A program made the translations under genes and the position numbers. This document shows positions 1 to 5,768 of a DNA stretch of 5,768 nucleotides, in pieces (the first letter of the stretch is position 1; every line of letters begins with the position of its first letter). The stretch comes from Candidatus Poribacteria bacterium (GTDB lineage: Bacteria > Poribacteria > WGA-4E > B28-G17): contig QNBQ01000137.1 in NCBI GenBank assembly GCA_003645735.1, positions 1 to 5,768 on the forward strand. The letters are read 5' to 3'. The notes below the pieces were generated by a model. That model was given only the letters and a program-made list of their open reading frames with translations, did no database searches and was not told the origin of the DNA.

Positions 1-1092
1 CCCGTCGCTCAACCTCTTGCCGAACTGGAGCCTGCCGGTGTATTCATCGACGAGTATCACCTGTCCGTTTTTCACCACGTAGTCGACGTCCCGCTTGTAG
101 AGGGCGTGGGCGACCAGCGCCTGGTTGATGTAGTGGAACAGGTCCATGTATCTGTAGTCGAACAGGTTGTCCACCTTGAGGAGCTTTTCGATCTTGGCGA
201 TCCCCTCCTCGGTGAGGTAGACCGTCCCTCGTTTGCTCCCCTCGTAATCGACCTTGTAATCCACGCCCTTTTTGAGCTGGCGGACGATCTTATCGGCAAG
301 CCTGTAGACCTCGGGCGAGTCGATGCTGGGGCCGGAGATTATCAGCGGGGTTCGCGCCTCGTCGATCAGGATGCTGTCCACCTCGTCGATTATCGCGTAG
401 TAGTGCCCCCTTTGGACCTTCTCGTCCAGCGATCTGACCATGTTGTCGCGCAGGTAATCGAAGCCGAACTCGCTGTGGACGCCGTAGGTGATGTCCGCCA
501 GATAGGCCTCCTTGCGTGAGACGGGCCTGAGGTGCTTGTAGCGCACGTCGTCCGTCTCGTATTCGGGGTCGTAGATGAAGGAGGGCAGCGGCCTGCCGTC
601 CTCGGTCTCGTTCTGGATGACCCCCACCTTCAGCCCCAGCATGTGGTAGATGGGACCCATCCACTGGGCGTCCCTTTTGGCCAGGTAGTCGTTGACCGTG
701 ACGATGTGGACGCCCCTGCCGGTCAGCGCGTTCAGGTAGGCCGGCATAGTGGCGGTCAGCGTTTTCCCTTCGCCGGTCTTCATCTCGGCGATGTTGCCGG
801 TATGCAGGACTATGGCGCCCAGCACCTGCACGTCGAAGTGTCTCTGTCCCAGCGTCCGTTTGGCCGCCTCGCGGACGACCGCGTAGGCCTCCGGGAGCAG
901 GTCGTCCAGCGTCTCGCCCTTTTTCAGCCTCTCCTTGAACTCCTCGGTCTTATCCCTCAGCTGCTCATCGCTCAGCTTCTCCATCTGGGGTTCAAGGCTG
1001 TTGACCTTCTCGACTATGGGCCACAGCTTCTTCAGTATCCTGTCGTTTTTCGACCCTATGATCTTCTCGGCGATCTTGCTGAAGATTCCCAT
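1..1092 (-). CDS. secA: Preprotein translocase ATPase SecA, N-terminal 364 residues (gene continues past the left edge)
   Basis: SecA is the cytoplasmic ATPase motor that pushes unfolded preproteins through the SecYEG channel. The frame is open from ATG at 1092 to base 1 with no stop, so the gene is cut by the window and not broken. Visible motifs are the Q-motif-like [13 protein letters not shown] (residues 81-93), Walker A MKTGEGKT (104-111), [11 protein letters not shown] (132-142), ADITYG plus [11 protein letters not shown] (199-218), and the DEAD-type Walker B segment [21 protein letters not shown] with D236-E237. The preprotein cross-linking domain follows, and VDEYTGRL (348-355) starts the return to the motor core. 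Compared with E. coli SecA there are about 25 extra residues between GVIQ (157-160) and [12 protein letters not shown]. The ATG is 21 nt after the preceding stop, with GGAAGGGG about 11 nt upstream, a rather long spacer. Identification is secure; only the C-terminal half is unseen. Confidence 0.98.
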   Translation of the reverse strand, partial: MGIFSKIAEKIIGSKNDRILKKLWPIVEKVNSLEPQMEKLSDEQLRDKTEEFKERLKKGETLDDLLPEAYAVVREAAKRTLGQRHFDVQVLGAIVLHTGNIAEMKTGEGKTLTATMPAYLNALTGRGVHIVTVNDYLAKRDAQWMGPIYHMLGLKVGVIQNETEDGRPLPSFIYDPEYETDDVRYKHLRPVSRKEAYLADITYGVHSEFGFDYLRDNMVRSLDEKVQRGHYYAIIDEVDSILIDEARTPLIISGPSIDSPEVYRLADKIVRQLKKGVDYKVDYEGSKRGTVYLTEEGIAKIEKLLKVDNLFDYRYMDLFHYINQALVAHALYKRDVDYVVKNGQVILVDEYTGRLQFGKRLSDG

Positions 1093-1113
1093 ATGAGGAT
1101 CATCCCCTTCCGA

Positions 1114-2406
1114 TCAGGACTGCTGGGTTGACCCGCCGGAGGTTTCCTCCTCCTTCGCCTCGCCCTCCGGCTTCTCCTCAGAAGGCTTTTCCTCCGCCGG
1201 TTTCCCCTCGGCGGCCTTCTCCTCAGCCGGCTTCTCCTCCGGCTTTTCCTCGGCTTTCTCCTCGGCCTTCTCCTCTTTCTTCTCTTCCTCCTTCTTCTCC
1301 TCGACCGACGGGGTTATGGTCGGGGTCTCCTCTTCCTCCTTCCTTTCGAGCAGGTTCTCGTCGTCGTGCCGTTTCCTGAGGACGACGTAGATGATCGTGT
1401 TGCCGACGGAGGCAATTGATGCAACGTAGGAGACGATCATCCCGATTACAAACAGGAAGGTTATCGTGGTGAGGATCCCCCCGATCCATCCCAGCATCAC
1501 GGGGACCTCGGCCGGTCTGCTCAGGTTGAGCAGTTTGGCCAGCGGCCCGTCGATCATGCCGAGCCAGGAGAAGGTTCTGCCGAGGACGAGCTTATATTTT
1601 TCGGGCACTATCAGCGCCGAGGGCAGCAGTATCAGGCCCAGCCCGGCCCCGCTTGCGACGGCGAAGATCGCCCCGCAGATCGCCTTGGTCATCAGTAACA
1701 GAACCTCATACCAGACCATCCTCCACGGCTGCCCCCAGAGCAACCTGTATTCCTGGTAGATCACCTCGAAGGCGTCGGACCCCTCAACCGCCGTGATCGA
1801 GGGGGCCAGGAAGAGCGATACGACGAAGACCGCCGCCGTGTAGACCATGGCCAGCCCCAAGAAAAAGGCCGGTATGAAGAGGAAGGTGGCCAGCATCAGG
1901 AAGAAATCGCCCACCCCTTTGGGTATGAGGGCCAGGAGCGCCGGGGCTAAAGGCCACAGCATGCAGAAGATGAAGATCAATATGACCGACACGAACGCCA
2001 GAAACAGCGTGGTCCACTTCTCCTTGGCGAACTTGGCCGCATCCCTCATCGAGTAGAACTCGTCGCCCCTGAGCTCTTCGATCGTTATCTTCGAGACCAT
2101 CAGGCTGGTGGTGAAGAAGATGACGAACGCTATGACCAGGCCGACCCACATCCCTATCTTGGTCGCAAGCGGCAGAGCTATGGCGCCGGTGTTCGACCAG
2201 GGCCACACCACACCAAGCCCGAACTCCCTCCACACATCCCCGACGACCGCCGGGTCGGCTATGGCGCAGGTGACGTAGAAGATCGCTTCGTAGATGATGT
2301 AGGCGAGCGCGATGCCGAAGAAGTGGGTGAAGATCTTCCTGGCGCTGAAACCAAGCCTACCGGCGCGGAAGATGTCCCTGAAATCGAATTTCATCTGAAC
2401 CCCCAT
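1114..2406 (-). CDS. Unrecognised multi-pass membrane protein with a long Glu/Lys/Pro-rich C-terminal tail
   Basis: I do not recognise a named family for this 430-residue protein. Residues 1-25 are basic and soluble (RDIFRAGRLGFSARKIF). Hydrophobic stretches fit roughly six to eight membrane passes: about 26-48, 84-104, 131-160, 167-200 (one or two), 233-265, 305-325 and 327-343. A basic LRKRH (343-347) ends the membrane part, as expected for a cytoplasmic boundary. Residues 353-420 are almost only E, K, P and A, followed by a polar end. There is no cleavable signal peptide and no transporter or enzyme motif that I can see. The start is supported by GGAG six nt before the ATG at 2406; an in-frame ATG at 2394 is an alternative. 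A candidate promoter lies just upstream, and secA starts 21 nt after the stop, so the two are probably cotranscribed. A link to protein export or the envelope is inference from position only. Confidence 0.85.
   Translation of the reverse strand: MGVQMKFDFRDIFRAGRLGFSARKIFTHFFGIALAYIIYEAIFYVTCAIADPAVVGDVWREFGLGVVWPWSNTGAIALPLATKIGMWVGLVIAFVIFFTTSLMVSKITIEELRGDEFYSMRDAAKFAKEKWTTLFLAFVSVILIFIFCMLWPLAPALLALIPKGVGDFFLMLATFLFIPAFFLGLAMVYTAAVFVVSLFLAPSITAVEGSDAFEVIYQEYRLLWGQPWRMVWYEVLLLMTKAICGAIFAVASGAGLGLILLPSALIVPEKYKLVLGRTFSWLGMIDGPLAKLLNLSRPAEVPVMLGWIGGILTTITFLFVIGMIVSYVASIASVGNTIIYVVLRKRHDDENLLERKEEEETPTITPSVEEKKEEEKKEEKAEEKAEEKPEEKPAEEKAAEGKPAEEKPSEEKPEGEAKEEETSGGSTQQS
1153..1350 (-). repeat. 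Degenerate short repeats encoding an (E)EKPAEEK-like tail
   Basis: This part of the membrane-protein gene encodes residues about 353-418, with imperfect units such as EEKAEEKPEEKPAEEK and GKPAEEKPSEEKPEG. On the plus strand it appears as repeated cttctcctc / gccggcttctcctc blocks. The units are not identical, so it is low-complexity coding sequence and not a clean tandem repeat. The tail would be highly charged and disordered or partly helical. Length variation between relatives is likely. Confidence 0.75.
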
Positions 2407-2442
2407 CTTCCCCTCCCTTCATCGATGGATTTCACGGCTTAA

Positions 2443-2471
2443 AGTTTAAACGAAAACGGGTCAGATCGCAA
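2443..2471 (-). promoter_or_regulatory. Candidate sigma-70-type promoter for the membrane protein-secA unit
   Basis: On the minus strand TTGCGA (2466-2471) and TAAACT (2443-2448) are separated by exactly 17 nt. Each matches four of six consensus bases. The site lies in the AT-richest part of the 85-nt gap between the NIL-ferredoxin gene and the membrane-protein gene. Transcription would start near 2436, leaving about 30 nt before the ATG at 2406. No convincing terminator stem precedes it, so readthrough from the argG operon is also possible. The match is moderate. Confidence 0.4.
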
Positions 2472-2491
2472 GGCCGGCTTTTAAGGAAGGC

Positions 2492-2911
2492 TCACCACGT
2501 CACCTCCATCGCCCCGTATGGACAGACCGAGACGCAGAGCCTGCATCCGGTGCATTTATCGACGTCGAACCCTATCCTCATGGTTTTTCTATCGGCCACG
2601 AACAGCGCGCCGGTGGCGCAGACGGCCAGACATACCCCGCAGTGGACGCACCTCTCCTCTACCCGTCTGACGTCGGCGCTGAGCGGCTGAACTTTGACGC
2701 CCTGTCTCCTCAGGTAATCGACCCCCGCCTCGTAGTTGCCCCTGTCGCCGCTCAGCTCGATCACCATCACCCCTTCCTCGCTGGGGGTGATCTTCGCCTG
2801 GAGGATGTTGAAGATCAGGTCATACTCCTTGGCCAGCCTGTAGATTATGGGCTGGTCGATCAGATCCTTCGGGAAGTGAAGGACGAGCCTGTTTTTAACG
2901 GCTTCCCTCAT
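2492..2911 (-). CDS. NIL-domain protein with two [4Fe-4S] ferredoxin motifs (MA1822-like, probable role in homocysteine synthesis)
   Basis: This 139-residue protein has an N-terminal NIL-type domain (about 6-78, starting [18 protein letters not shown]), the small ligand-sensing-like fold also found at the end of methionine ABC transporter ATPases. A dicluster ferredoxin follows. The first cluster is C88-x2-C91-x2-C94-x3-C98 and the second is C120-x2-C123-x2-C126-x3-C130-P. Alanine replaces the usual proline after C98. NIL plus two [4Fe-4S] clusters is the architecture of Methanosarcina MA1822 and of bacterial NIL/FD proteins that act with a DUF39 protein, in some bacteria also COG2122, in making homocysteine from aspartate semialdehyde. 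That assignment is by architecture; the partners are not in the window, so a general electron-transfer role cannot be excluded. A near-perfect AGGAGGT six nt upstream fixes the start. The gene overlaps the pyrophosphatase gene by 17 nt and ends the operon. Confidence 0.93.
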   Translation of the reverse strand: MREAVKNRLVLHFPKDLIDQPIIYRLAKEYDLIFNILQAKITPSEEGVMVIELSGDRGNYEAGVDYLRRQGVKVQPLSADVRRVEERCVHCGVCLAVCATGALFVADRKTMRIGFDVDKCTGCRLCVSVCPYGAMEVTW

Positions 2912-3494
2912 CGCTCAACCTCCTCTCCAGGAACCCCCTCAGTTTCCGAAGCGCCCTGGCCCTGTGGCTTATCCTGTTTTTGACCTCCAATCCCAGCTCG
3001 GCGAAGGTCTTGCCGTATTCGGGGACGAGGAAGACGGGGTCGTATCCGAACCCCTCCTCCCCCCTCGGCTCCTCGGTTATGTAGCCGTGGCACTCCCCTC
3101 TGAAAAGCTCGACCTGGCCGTCGGGCGTGGCGAAGGCGACGACGCAGACGAACCTGGCCCTTCTCCGCTCGAAGGGCACCCCTTTGAGCAGCTTGAGGAG
3201 CTTTGCTATCCTTTCGGCGTCGGAGGCGGCGAACCTGGCCGATCTCACCCCCGGGGCGCCTCCCAGCGCCTCCACCTCAAGCCCCGAGTCGTCCGCTACG
3301 GCGGGGAGGCCCGAGTGGCGGGCGGCGATCAGGGCCTTGTGGGCGGCGTTCTCCTCATATGTCTCCCTCTTCTCCTCGATCTCCGGGGGATCGGGAAGCT
3401 CGTCGAGGGGGATCAGCTCCACCCCGAGCCCCGAAAGCGCCTCGCTTATCTCCCTTATCTTCCCCCTGTTACGCGTCGCCGCTACTAATCTCAT
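2895..3494 (-). CDS. rdgB: XTP/dITP pyrophosphatase (RdgB/HAM1 family)
   Basis: The enzyme hydrolyses non-canonical purine nucleotides (XTP, dITP, ITP) to the monophosphate and pyrophosphate, keeping damaged bases out of DNA and RNA. At 199 residues it has the normal family length. Visible motifs are the N-terminal nucleotide-binding [11 protein letters not shown] (6-16), YEENAAHKA (46-54), the metal/catalytic [22 protein letters not shown] (68-89), GFGYDP (148-153) and ISHRARAL (175-182). The usual tyrosine-containing GVYSARYAG appears here as GVRSARFAA, a mild departure next to the active site. The ATG at 3494 gives the family's standard N-terminus; the ribosome site is weak (GGGAAA about six nt upstream). 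Because the gene overlaps rph by 26 nt, translation is probably coupled. RNase PH and this enzyme are adjacent or fused in several bacterial groups, which supports both calls. Confidence 0.96.
   Translation of the reverse strand: MRLVAATRNRGKIREISEALSGLGVELIPLDELPDPPEIEEKRETYEENAAHKALIAARHSGLPAVADDSGLEVEALGGAPGVRSARFAASDAERIAKLLKLLKGVPFERRRARFVCVVAFATPDGQVELFRGECHGYITEEPRGEEGFGYDPVFLVPEYGKTFAELGLEVKNRISHRARALRKLRGFLERRLSDEGSR
2918..2924 (-). promoter_or_regulatory. Strong ribosome binding site of the NIL-ferredoxin gene
   Basis: AGGAGGT lies six nt before the ATG at 2911, inside the 3' end of the rdgB-type gene. It is the strongest Shine-Dalgarno sequence seen here, and it suggests that this last cistron is translated efficiently in its own right as well as by coupling. 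Confidence 0.8.
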
Positions 3495-4227
3495 CCAGGT
3501 TTCCCATTATCAGCTCTTGTTCCAGCCTGATCAGCTGGGAGATCCCCTTCCAGGCAAGCTGAAGCAGATCGTCGAGATCCTCTTTGGAAAACGGCGTCGA
3601 TTCGGCCGTCCCCTGTATCTCGACGAACCTGCCCCTGCCGGTCATCACCACGTTCATATCGACCTCCGCCTTGTAATCCTCCTCGTAACACAGGTCGAGC
3701 ATCTTCACCCCGTCGACTATCCCGACGCTTACGGCGGCCATGAAGTCGGTTATGGGCATCTCATCTATAAGGCCCTGTTTCCTGAGCTTCTCGCACGCGT
3801 CCCACAGCGCGATGAACCCGCCCGTAATTGCTGCGGTTCTGGTGCCCCCGTCCGCTTGGATCACGTCGCAATCTATCCAGATCGTCCTTTCGCCCAGCGC
3901 CTGCAGATCCACCACCGCCCTGAGCGACCTTCCTATCAGCCTCTGGATCTCCTGCGTTCTGCCGTTCAGCCTCCCCTTGGTCGACTCCCTCACGTGTCTG
4001 GTGCTGGTGGCCCTGGGGAGCATCGAGTATTCAGCCGTGATCCAGCCCGTCCCCTTGATGTCCTGCTCCTCCATGAACCTGGGCGTTCTCTCCTCGACCG
4101 AGGCGGTGCATATGACCTTCGTGTCCCCGAACGAGATGAGGACCGACCCCTCGGCGTGTTTGATGTAGTTTCGTATGATCCTTATGGGCCTGAGCTGATC
4201 GGGCGCCCTGCCGTCGATCCTCGTCAT
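3469..4227 (-). CDS. rph: Ribonuclease PH
   Basis: RNase PH is a phosphate-dependent 3'-5' exoribonuclease that trims tRNA precursors and other RNAs, releasing nucleoside diphosphates; it forms a hexameric ring. The 252-residue product is close to the usual 240-255. It begins [15 protein letters not shown] and shows [13 protein letters not shown] (34-46), the phosphate-binding STKGRLNGR with R86, [15 protein letters not shown] (91-105), [13 protein letters not shown] (121-133), and the metal-binding [14 protein letters not shown] with D178 and D184, followed by [15 protein letters not shown] chose ATG 4227 over an in-frame ATG at 4287. It matches the family N-terminus, has GGGGGAG five nt upstream, and starts two nt after the argG stop. 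The longer form would add 20 non-family residues inside argG. Coupling to argG is very likely. Confidence 0.97.
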   Translation of the reverse strand: MTRIDGRAPDQLRPIRIIRNYIKHAEGSVLISFGDTKVICTASVEERTPRFMEEQDIKGTGWITAEYSMLPRATSTRHVRESTKGRLNGRTQEIQRLIGRSLRAVVDLQALGERTIWIDCDVIQADGGTRTAAITGGFIALWDACEKLRKQGLIDEMPITDFMAAVSVGIVDGVKMLDLCYEEDYKAEVDMNVVMTGRGRFVEIQGTAESTPFSKEDLDDLLQLAWKGISQLIRLEQELIMGNLDEISSGDA

Positions 4228-4229
4228 GC

Positions 4230-5444
4230 TCACTCCCCCTTCGCCTTTGAATCGACGGCGGCTTTTATCTTCAACGGCAATCCCCAAAGCTTTATGAAGC
4301 CTTCAGCCGCCTTGTGGTCGAACATGTCGCCCTTCTCATACGTCGCGAGTGAATAATCGTAGAGCGAATAGGGCGATTTCCTGCCCACGACCGCGCAGCT
4401 GCCCTTGAACAGCTTCACCCTGACGGTGCCCGTGGTCGTGCGGTGGATCGTGTTCATGAACGAGTCTATCGCCTCCCTCAGCGGGTGGAACCAGAGGCCG
4501 TAGTAGACCAGCTCTGCGTATTTGTTCGCCAGTATCTCCTTGAAATGCCTGGTCTCCCTCTCGAGCGTGATCTCCTCCAGCCCTCTGAGGGCCGTGTGCA
4601 GGACGGTGGCCGCCGGGTGTTCGTAGACCTCCCTCGACTTTATCCCCACGAGCCTGTTTTCCACCAGATCGACCCTTCCGACCCCGTTTCTGCCGGCTAT
4701 CTCGTTCAGCTTTTGGATCAGCTCGACCCCGTTCATCTCCTCCCCGTTCAGCGCCACGGGTATCCCCTCCCTGAACTCTATCTCCAGGTAGGTCGGCTCA
4801 TCGGGCGCCTCCTTCGGGGAGACGGTCAGCTTGAAGACCTCCTCGGGCGGCTCGACCCAGGGGTCCTCCAGAACGCCGCACTCTATGCTCCTCCCCCACA
4901 GGTTCAGGTCGACGCTGTATGGGCTTTTCTTGGTCGCCTCGACCGGTATGCCGTGTTTCATGGCGTATTCGATCTCCTCCTCCCTCGACCTCATCGACCA
5001 CTCCCTCACCGGCGCCAGGACCTTCAGGTTCGGGTTGAGCGCCGAGACGGTCACCTCGAACCTGACCTGATCGTTCCCCTTGCCGGTGCAGCCGTGCGCG
5101 ACCGCGTCGGCCCCCTCCTTCTCGGCTATCTCGACCAGCTTCTTGGCTATAAGCGGCCTGCCCAGGGCGGTTGAAAGCATATACTTCGACTCGTAAACCG
5201 CTCCCGCTTTGAGGGCCGGGAAGACGTAGTTGTAGACGAACTCCTCCTTCAGATCCTCGATGTAAACCTTGCTCGCGCCCGTCTTTATAGCCCTCTCCCT
5301 CACCTTCTCCAGATCCTCGCCCTGCCCCAGATCGGCCGTGAACGTTATGACCTCGGCCCCGTATTCCTCCTGAAGCCACTTGAGGATGACCGACGTATCG
5401 AGGCCGCCGGAGTAGGCGAGGACGACCTTTTTGATCTCTCCCAT
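4230..5444 (-). CDS. argG: Argininosuccinate synthase
   Basis: ArgG joins citrulline and aspartate with ATP to make argininosuccinate, AMP and pyrophosphate, the penultimate step of arginine synthesis. At 404 residues it matches the shorter bacterial/archaeal form and not the roughly 447-residue E. coli type. Motifs in order are the PP-loop AYSGGLDTS (10-18), [17 protein letters not shown] (85-101), [15 protein letters not shown] (116-130), [13 protein letters not shown] (174-186), [12 protein letters not shown] (267-278) and [11 protein letters not shown] (314-324). Nothing essential looks lost. ATG 5444 has GAGAGG six nt upstream and gives the standard N-terminus. The ribosome site overlaps the stop of the upstream 82-codon frame. 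No argH is present; argG instead heads a cluster with rph, the rdgB-type gene and a ferredoxin. Expression probably comes from the promoter at 5731-5759. No ARG-box operator is evident. Confidence 0.98.
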   Translation of the reverse strand: MGEIKKVVLAYSGGLDTSVILKWLQEEYGAEVITFTADLGQGEDLEKVRERAIKTGASKVYIEDLKEEFVYNYVFPALKAGAVYESKYMLSTALGRPLIAKKLVEIAEKEGADAVAHGCTGKGNDQVRFEVTVSALNPNLKVLAPVREWSMRSREEEIEYAMKHGIPVEATKKSPYSVDLNLWGRSIECGVLEDPWVEPPEEVFKLTVSPKEAPDEPTYLEIEFREGIPVALNGEEMNGVELIQKLNEIAGRNGVGRVDLVENRLVGIKSREVYEHPAATVLHTALRGLEEITLERETRHFKEILANKYAELVYYGLWFHPLREAIDSFMNTIHRTTTGTVRVKLFKGSCAVVGRKSPYSLYDYSLATYEKGDMFDHKAAEGFIKLWGLPLKIKAAVDSKAKGE

Positions 5445-5457
5445 GGCTTACCTCTCA
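5445..5457 (-). promoter_or_regulatory. Overlapping stop codon and argG ribosome binding site
   Basis: Reading the minus strand, TGAGAGGTAAGCC directly precedes the argG ATG. GAGAGG (5451-5456) is the Shine-Dalgarno and sits six nt from the start; TGA (5455-5457) ends the upstream leader frame. A ribosome ending there would cover the argG initiation site, a layout that favours translational coupling if the leader frame is translated. Confidence 0.65.
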
Positions 5458-5703
5458 GGCGTAGATATCTATTTTGAAGCCGAACGGGAAGCCTTCGAAA
5501 AGGGCTTTGTATCGGCCGACCAATCTCCTCTCGGAGAGGCTCAACAGCTCCAGGCTCGGAAAGCTTAAAAAAAGATCCGAAACCCCCTCCCCCGTCCGGG
5601 CCGAGCTCCTCCGCGGCCCCGATCCCAACCGCCCTCTATATCCCTCTCCGGGGAGGACCGTCCTCCCGAAACCGGGGGCGACAGGGGAAACGGGACGCAG
5701 CAT
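5455..5703 (-). CDS. Possible 82-residue leader ORF upstream of argG
   Basis: I do not recognise this protein. For it: it starts with ATG, has GAGGTG seven nt upstream (5711-5716), lies about 21 nt from the predicted transcription start, and its stop overlaps the argG ribosome site. Against it: residues 11-41 are Gly/Arg/Ser low-complexity sequence made with GGG, GGA and CGG codons unlike the neighbours, and could simply be a structured GC-rich leader. Residues 42-82 (ending FGFKIDIYA) have a more ordinary composition and codon use. Ten of 82 residues are arginine, with RR pairs at 31-32 and 59-60, so arginine-sensitive translation of a leader upstream of argG is imaginable but unproven. No membrane segment or known motif is visible. 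It may be a small coupled gene, a regulatory leader ORF, or non-coding. Confidence 0.35.
   Translation of the reverse strand: MLRPVSPVAPGFGRTVLPGEGYRGRLGSGPRRSSARTGEGVSDLFLSFPSLELLSLSERRLVGRYKALFEGFPFGFKIDIYA
5489..5507 (-). other. Small UUCG-loop hairpin in the argG leader
   Basis: On the minus strand AAGCC-C-TT-TTCG-AA-GGCTT can fold into a 7-bp stem with one bulged C and a UUCG tetraloop. It sits about 45 nt before the argG ATG. No T-run follows, so it is not an intrinsic terminator. It may be incidental. Confidence 0.35.
5617..5644 (-). other. Putative G-quadruplex motif in the argG leader
   Basis: On the minus (RNA-like) strand four G-tracts of at least three occur with loops of 7, 5 and 3 nt: GGG (5642-5644), GGG (5632-5634), GGG (5624-5626) and GGGG (5617-5620). 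This meets the G3+N1-7 rule. Two further G5 tracts follow at 5583-5593. The motif is in the transcribed strand of the leader, so the RNA could fold. Function is inferred only. Confidence 0.5.
5651..5667 (-). other. Perfect 7-bp GC-rich hairpin in the argG leader
   Basis: The minus strand reads GGGAGGA-CGG-TCCTCCC, a perfect 7-bp stem with a 3-nt loop (8 bp as an inverted repeat around one base). The GGG arm can instead pair as CCCG(GTTT)CGGG with the sequence just 5' of it, so two exclusive folds are possible. No T-run follows. It lies near the start of the transcript, within the possible leader ORF. Confidence 0.55.
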
Positions 5704-5710
5704 CCCTTAA

Positions 5711-5716
5711 CACCTC
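5711..5716 (-). promoter_or_regulatory. Ribosome binding site of the possible leader ORF
   Basis: GAGGTG lies seven nt before the ATG at 5703 and just downstream of the predicted transcription start near 5724. Its position between promoter and ATG is the main reason to take the leader ORF seriously. Confidence 0.45.
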
Positions 5717-5730
5717 GGCTGGATGGTAAT

Positions 5731-5759
5731 ATTGTGCCATATAGGGGGGGTGATGTCAA
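5731..5759 (-). promoter_or_regulatory. Sigma-70-type promoter of the argG operon
   Basis: On the minus strand a perfect TTGACA (-35, 5754-5759) is followed by 17 nt and CACAAT (-10, 5731-5736; four of six consensus). Transcription should begin near 5724. The spacer contains seven consecutive C residues (5744-5750 read as G on the plus strand), an unusual composition. This is the best promoter match in the window. It would drive the leader, argG, rph, the rdgB-type gene and the NIL-ferredoxin gene. Confidence 0.7.
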
Positions 5760-5768
5760 GCTGAACGC

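Noticed and set aside
532..1131. 199-codon plus-strand open frame opposite secA
   Set aside because: The opposite strand encodes SecA with Walker A and DEAD motifs through the same bases; this is a mirror frame.
1128..1379. Plus-strand Pro/Ser-rich frame
   Set aside because: It is the complement of the Glu/Lys/Pro tail of the membrane protein; the composition comes from the repeated GAG/AAG codons.
2466..2486. GCCGGC palindrome followed by T/A-rich sequence as a terminator
   Set aside because: The palindrome is only 6 bp without a loop, so it cannot form a stable hairpin, and no T-run follows in the minus direction.
4228..4287. Upstream in-frame ATG giving a 272-residue RNase PH
   Set aside because: The additional 20 residues lie inside argG and do not fit the family N-terminus, while ATG 4227 has a good ribosome site and the standard MTRIDGR start.
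3127..4356. 409-codon open frame on the plus strand
   Set aside because: It is wholly antisense to rdgB, rph and the end of argG, all of which have full family motifs. Its product has no recognisable domain, and such frames are common opposite GC-rich genes.
4443..5174. 243-codon plus-strand frame opposite argG
   Set aside because: It is antisense to conserved argG motifs and shows no domain of its own.
5560..5580. Run of seven T on the minus strand as an intrinsic terminator/attenuator
   Set aside because: The nearest strong stem (GGGCCG...CGGCCC) ends about 24 nt before the T-run, and the intervening bases are G-rich with no partner. The spacing is too long for an intrinsic terminator.
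5565..5759. 64-codon minus-strand frame starting at TTG
   Set aside because: Its start codon is the -35 element itself, it has no ribosome site, and it overlaps the better-placed ATG frame.

Overview
This is a GC-rich, gene-dense bacterial window in which every supported gene lies on the minus strand, so transcription runs from high to low coordinates. Bacterial origin is shown by SecA, RNase PH, Shine-Dalgarno sequences and two sigma-70-like promoters. Arginine is often AGG/AGA, ATA is used freely for isoleucine, and the proteins are rich in Glu, Lys and Arg, which resembles thermophilic or deep-branching bacteria. Gene content alone does not name a phylum; an uncultivated lineage is plausible.

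Upstream block (5768 down to 2492): a good sigma-70-type promoter (5731-5759) lies at the right edge. It is followed by a leader of about 280 nt carrying a possible 82-codon ORF, a 7-bp hairpin and a canonical G-quadruplex motif. Then come argG (argininosuccinate synthase), rph (RNase PH), an rdgB-type XTP/dITP pyrophosphatase, and a NIL-domain protein with two [4Fe-4S] motifs. The junctions are 10 nt, 2 nt, a 26-nt overlap and a 17-nt overlap, so this reads as one translationally coupled operon. It combines arginine synthesis, tRNA 3'-end maturation, nucleotide-pool cleaning and a ferredoxin of the type linked to homocysteine synthesis in anaerobes.

Downstream block (2491 down to 1): an 84-85-nt AT-richer gap holds a second candidate promoter (2443-2471). 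It precedes an unrecognised multi-pass membrane protein with a long Glu/Lys/Pro tail and, 21 nt later, the first 364 codons of secA, which runs off the left edge. The pair suggests an envelope or export role for the membrane protein, but that rests only on position.

No RNA genes, insertion sequences, CRISPR arrays or convincing intrinsic terminators were seen. The least explained parts are the argG leader, whose promoter has a C7 run between -35 and -10, and the membrane protein next to secA. No clearly novel multi-gene system is evident.
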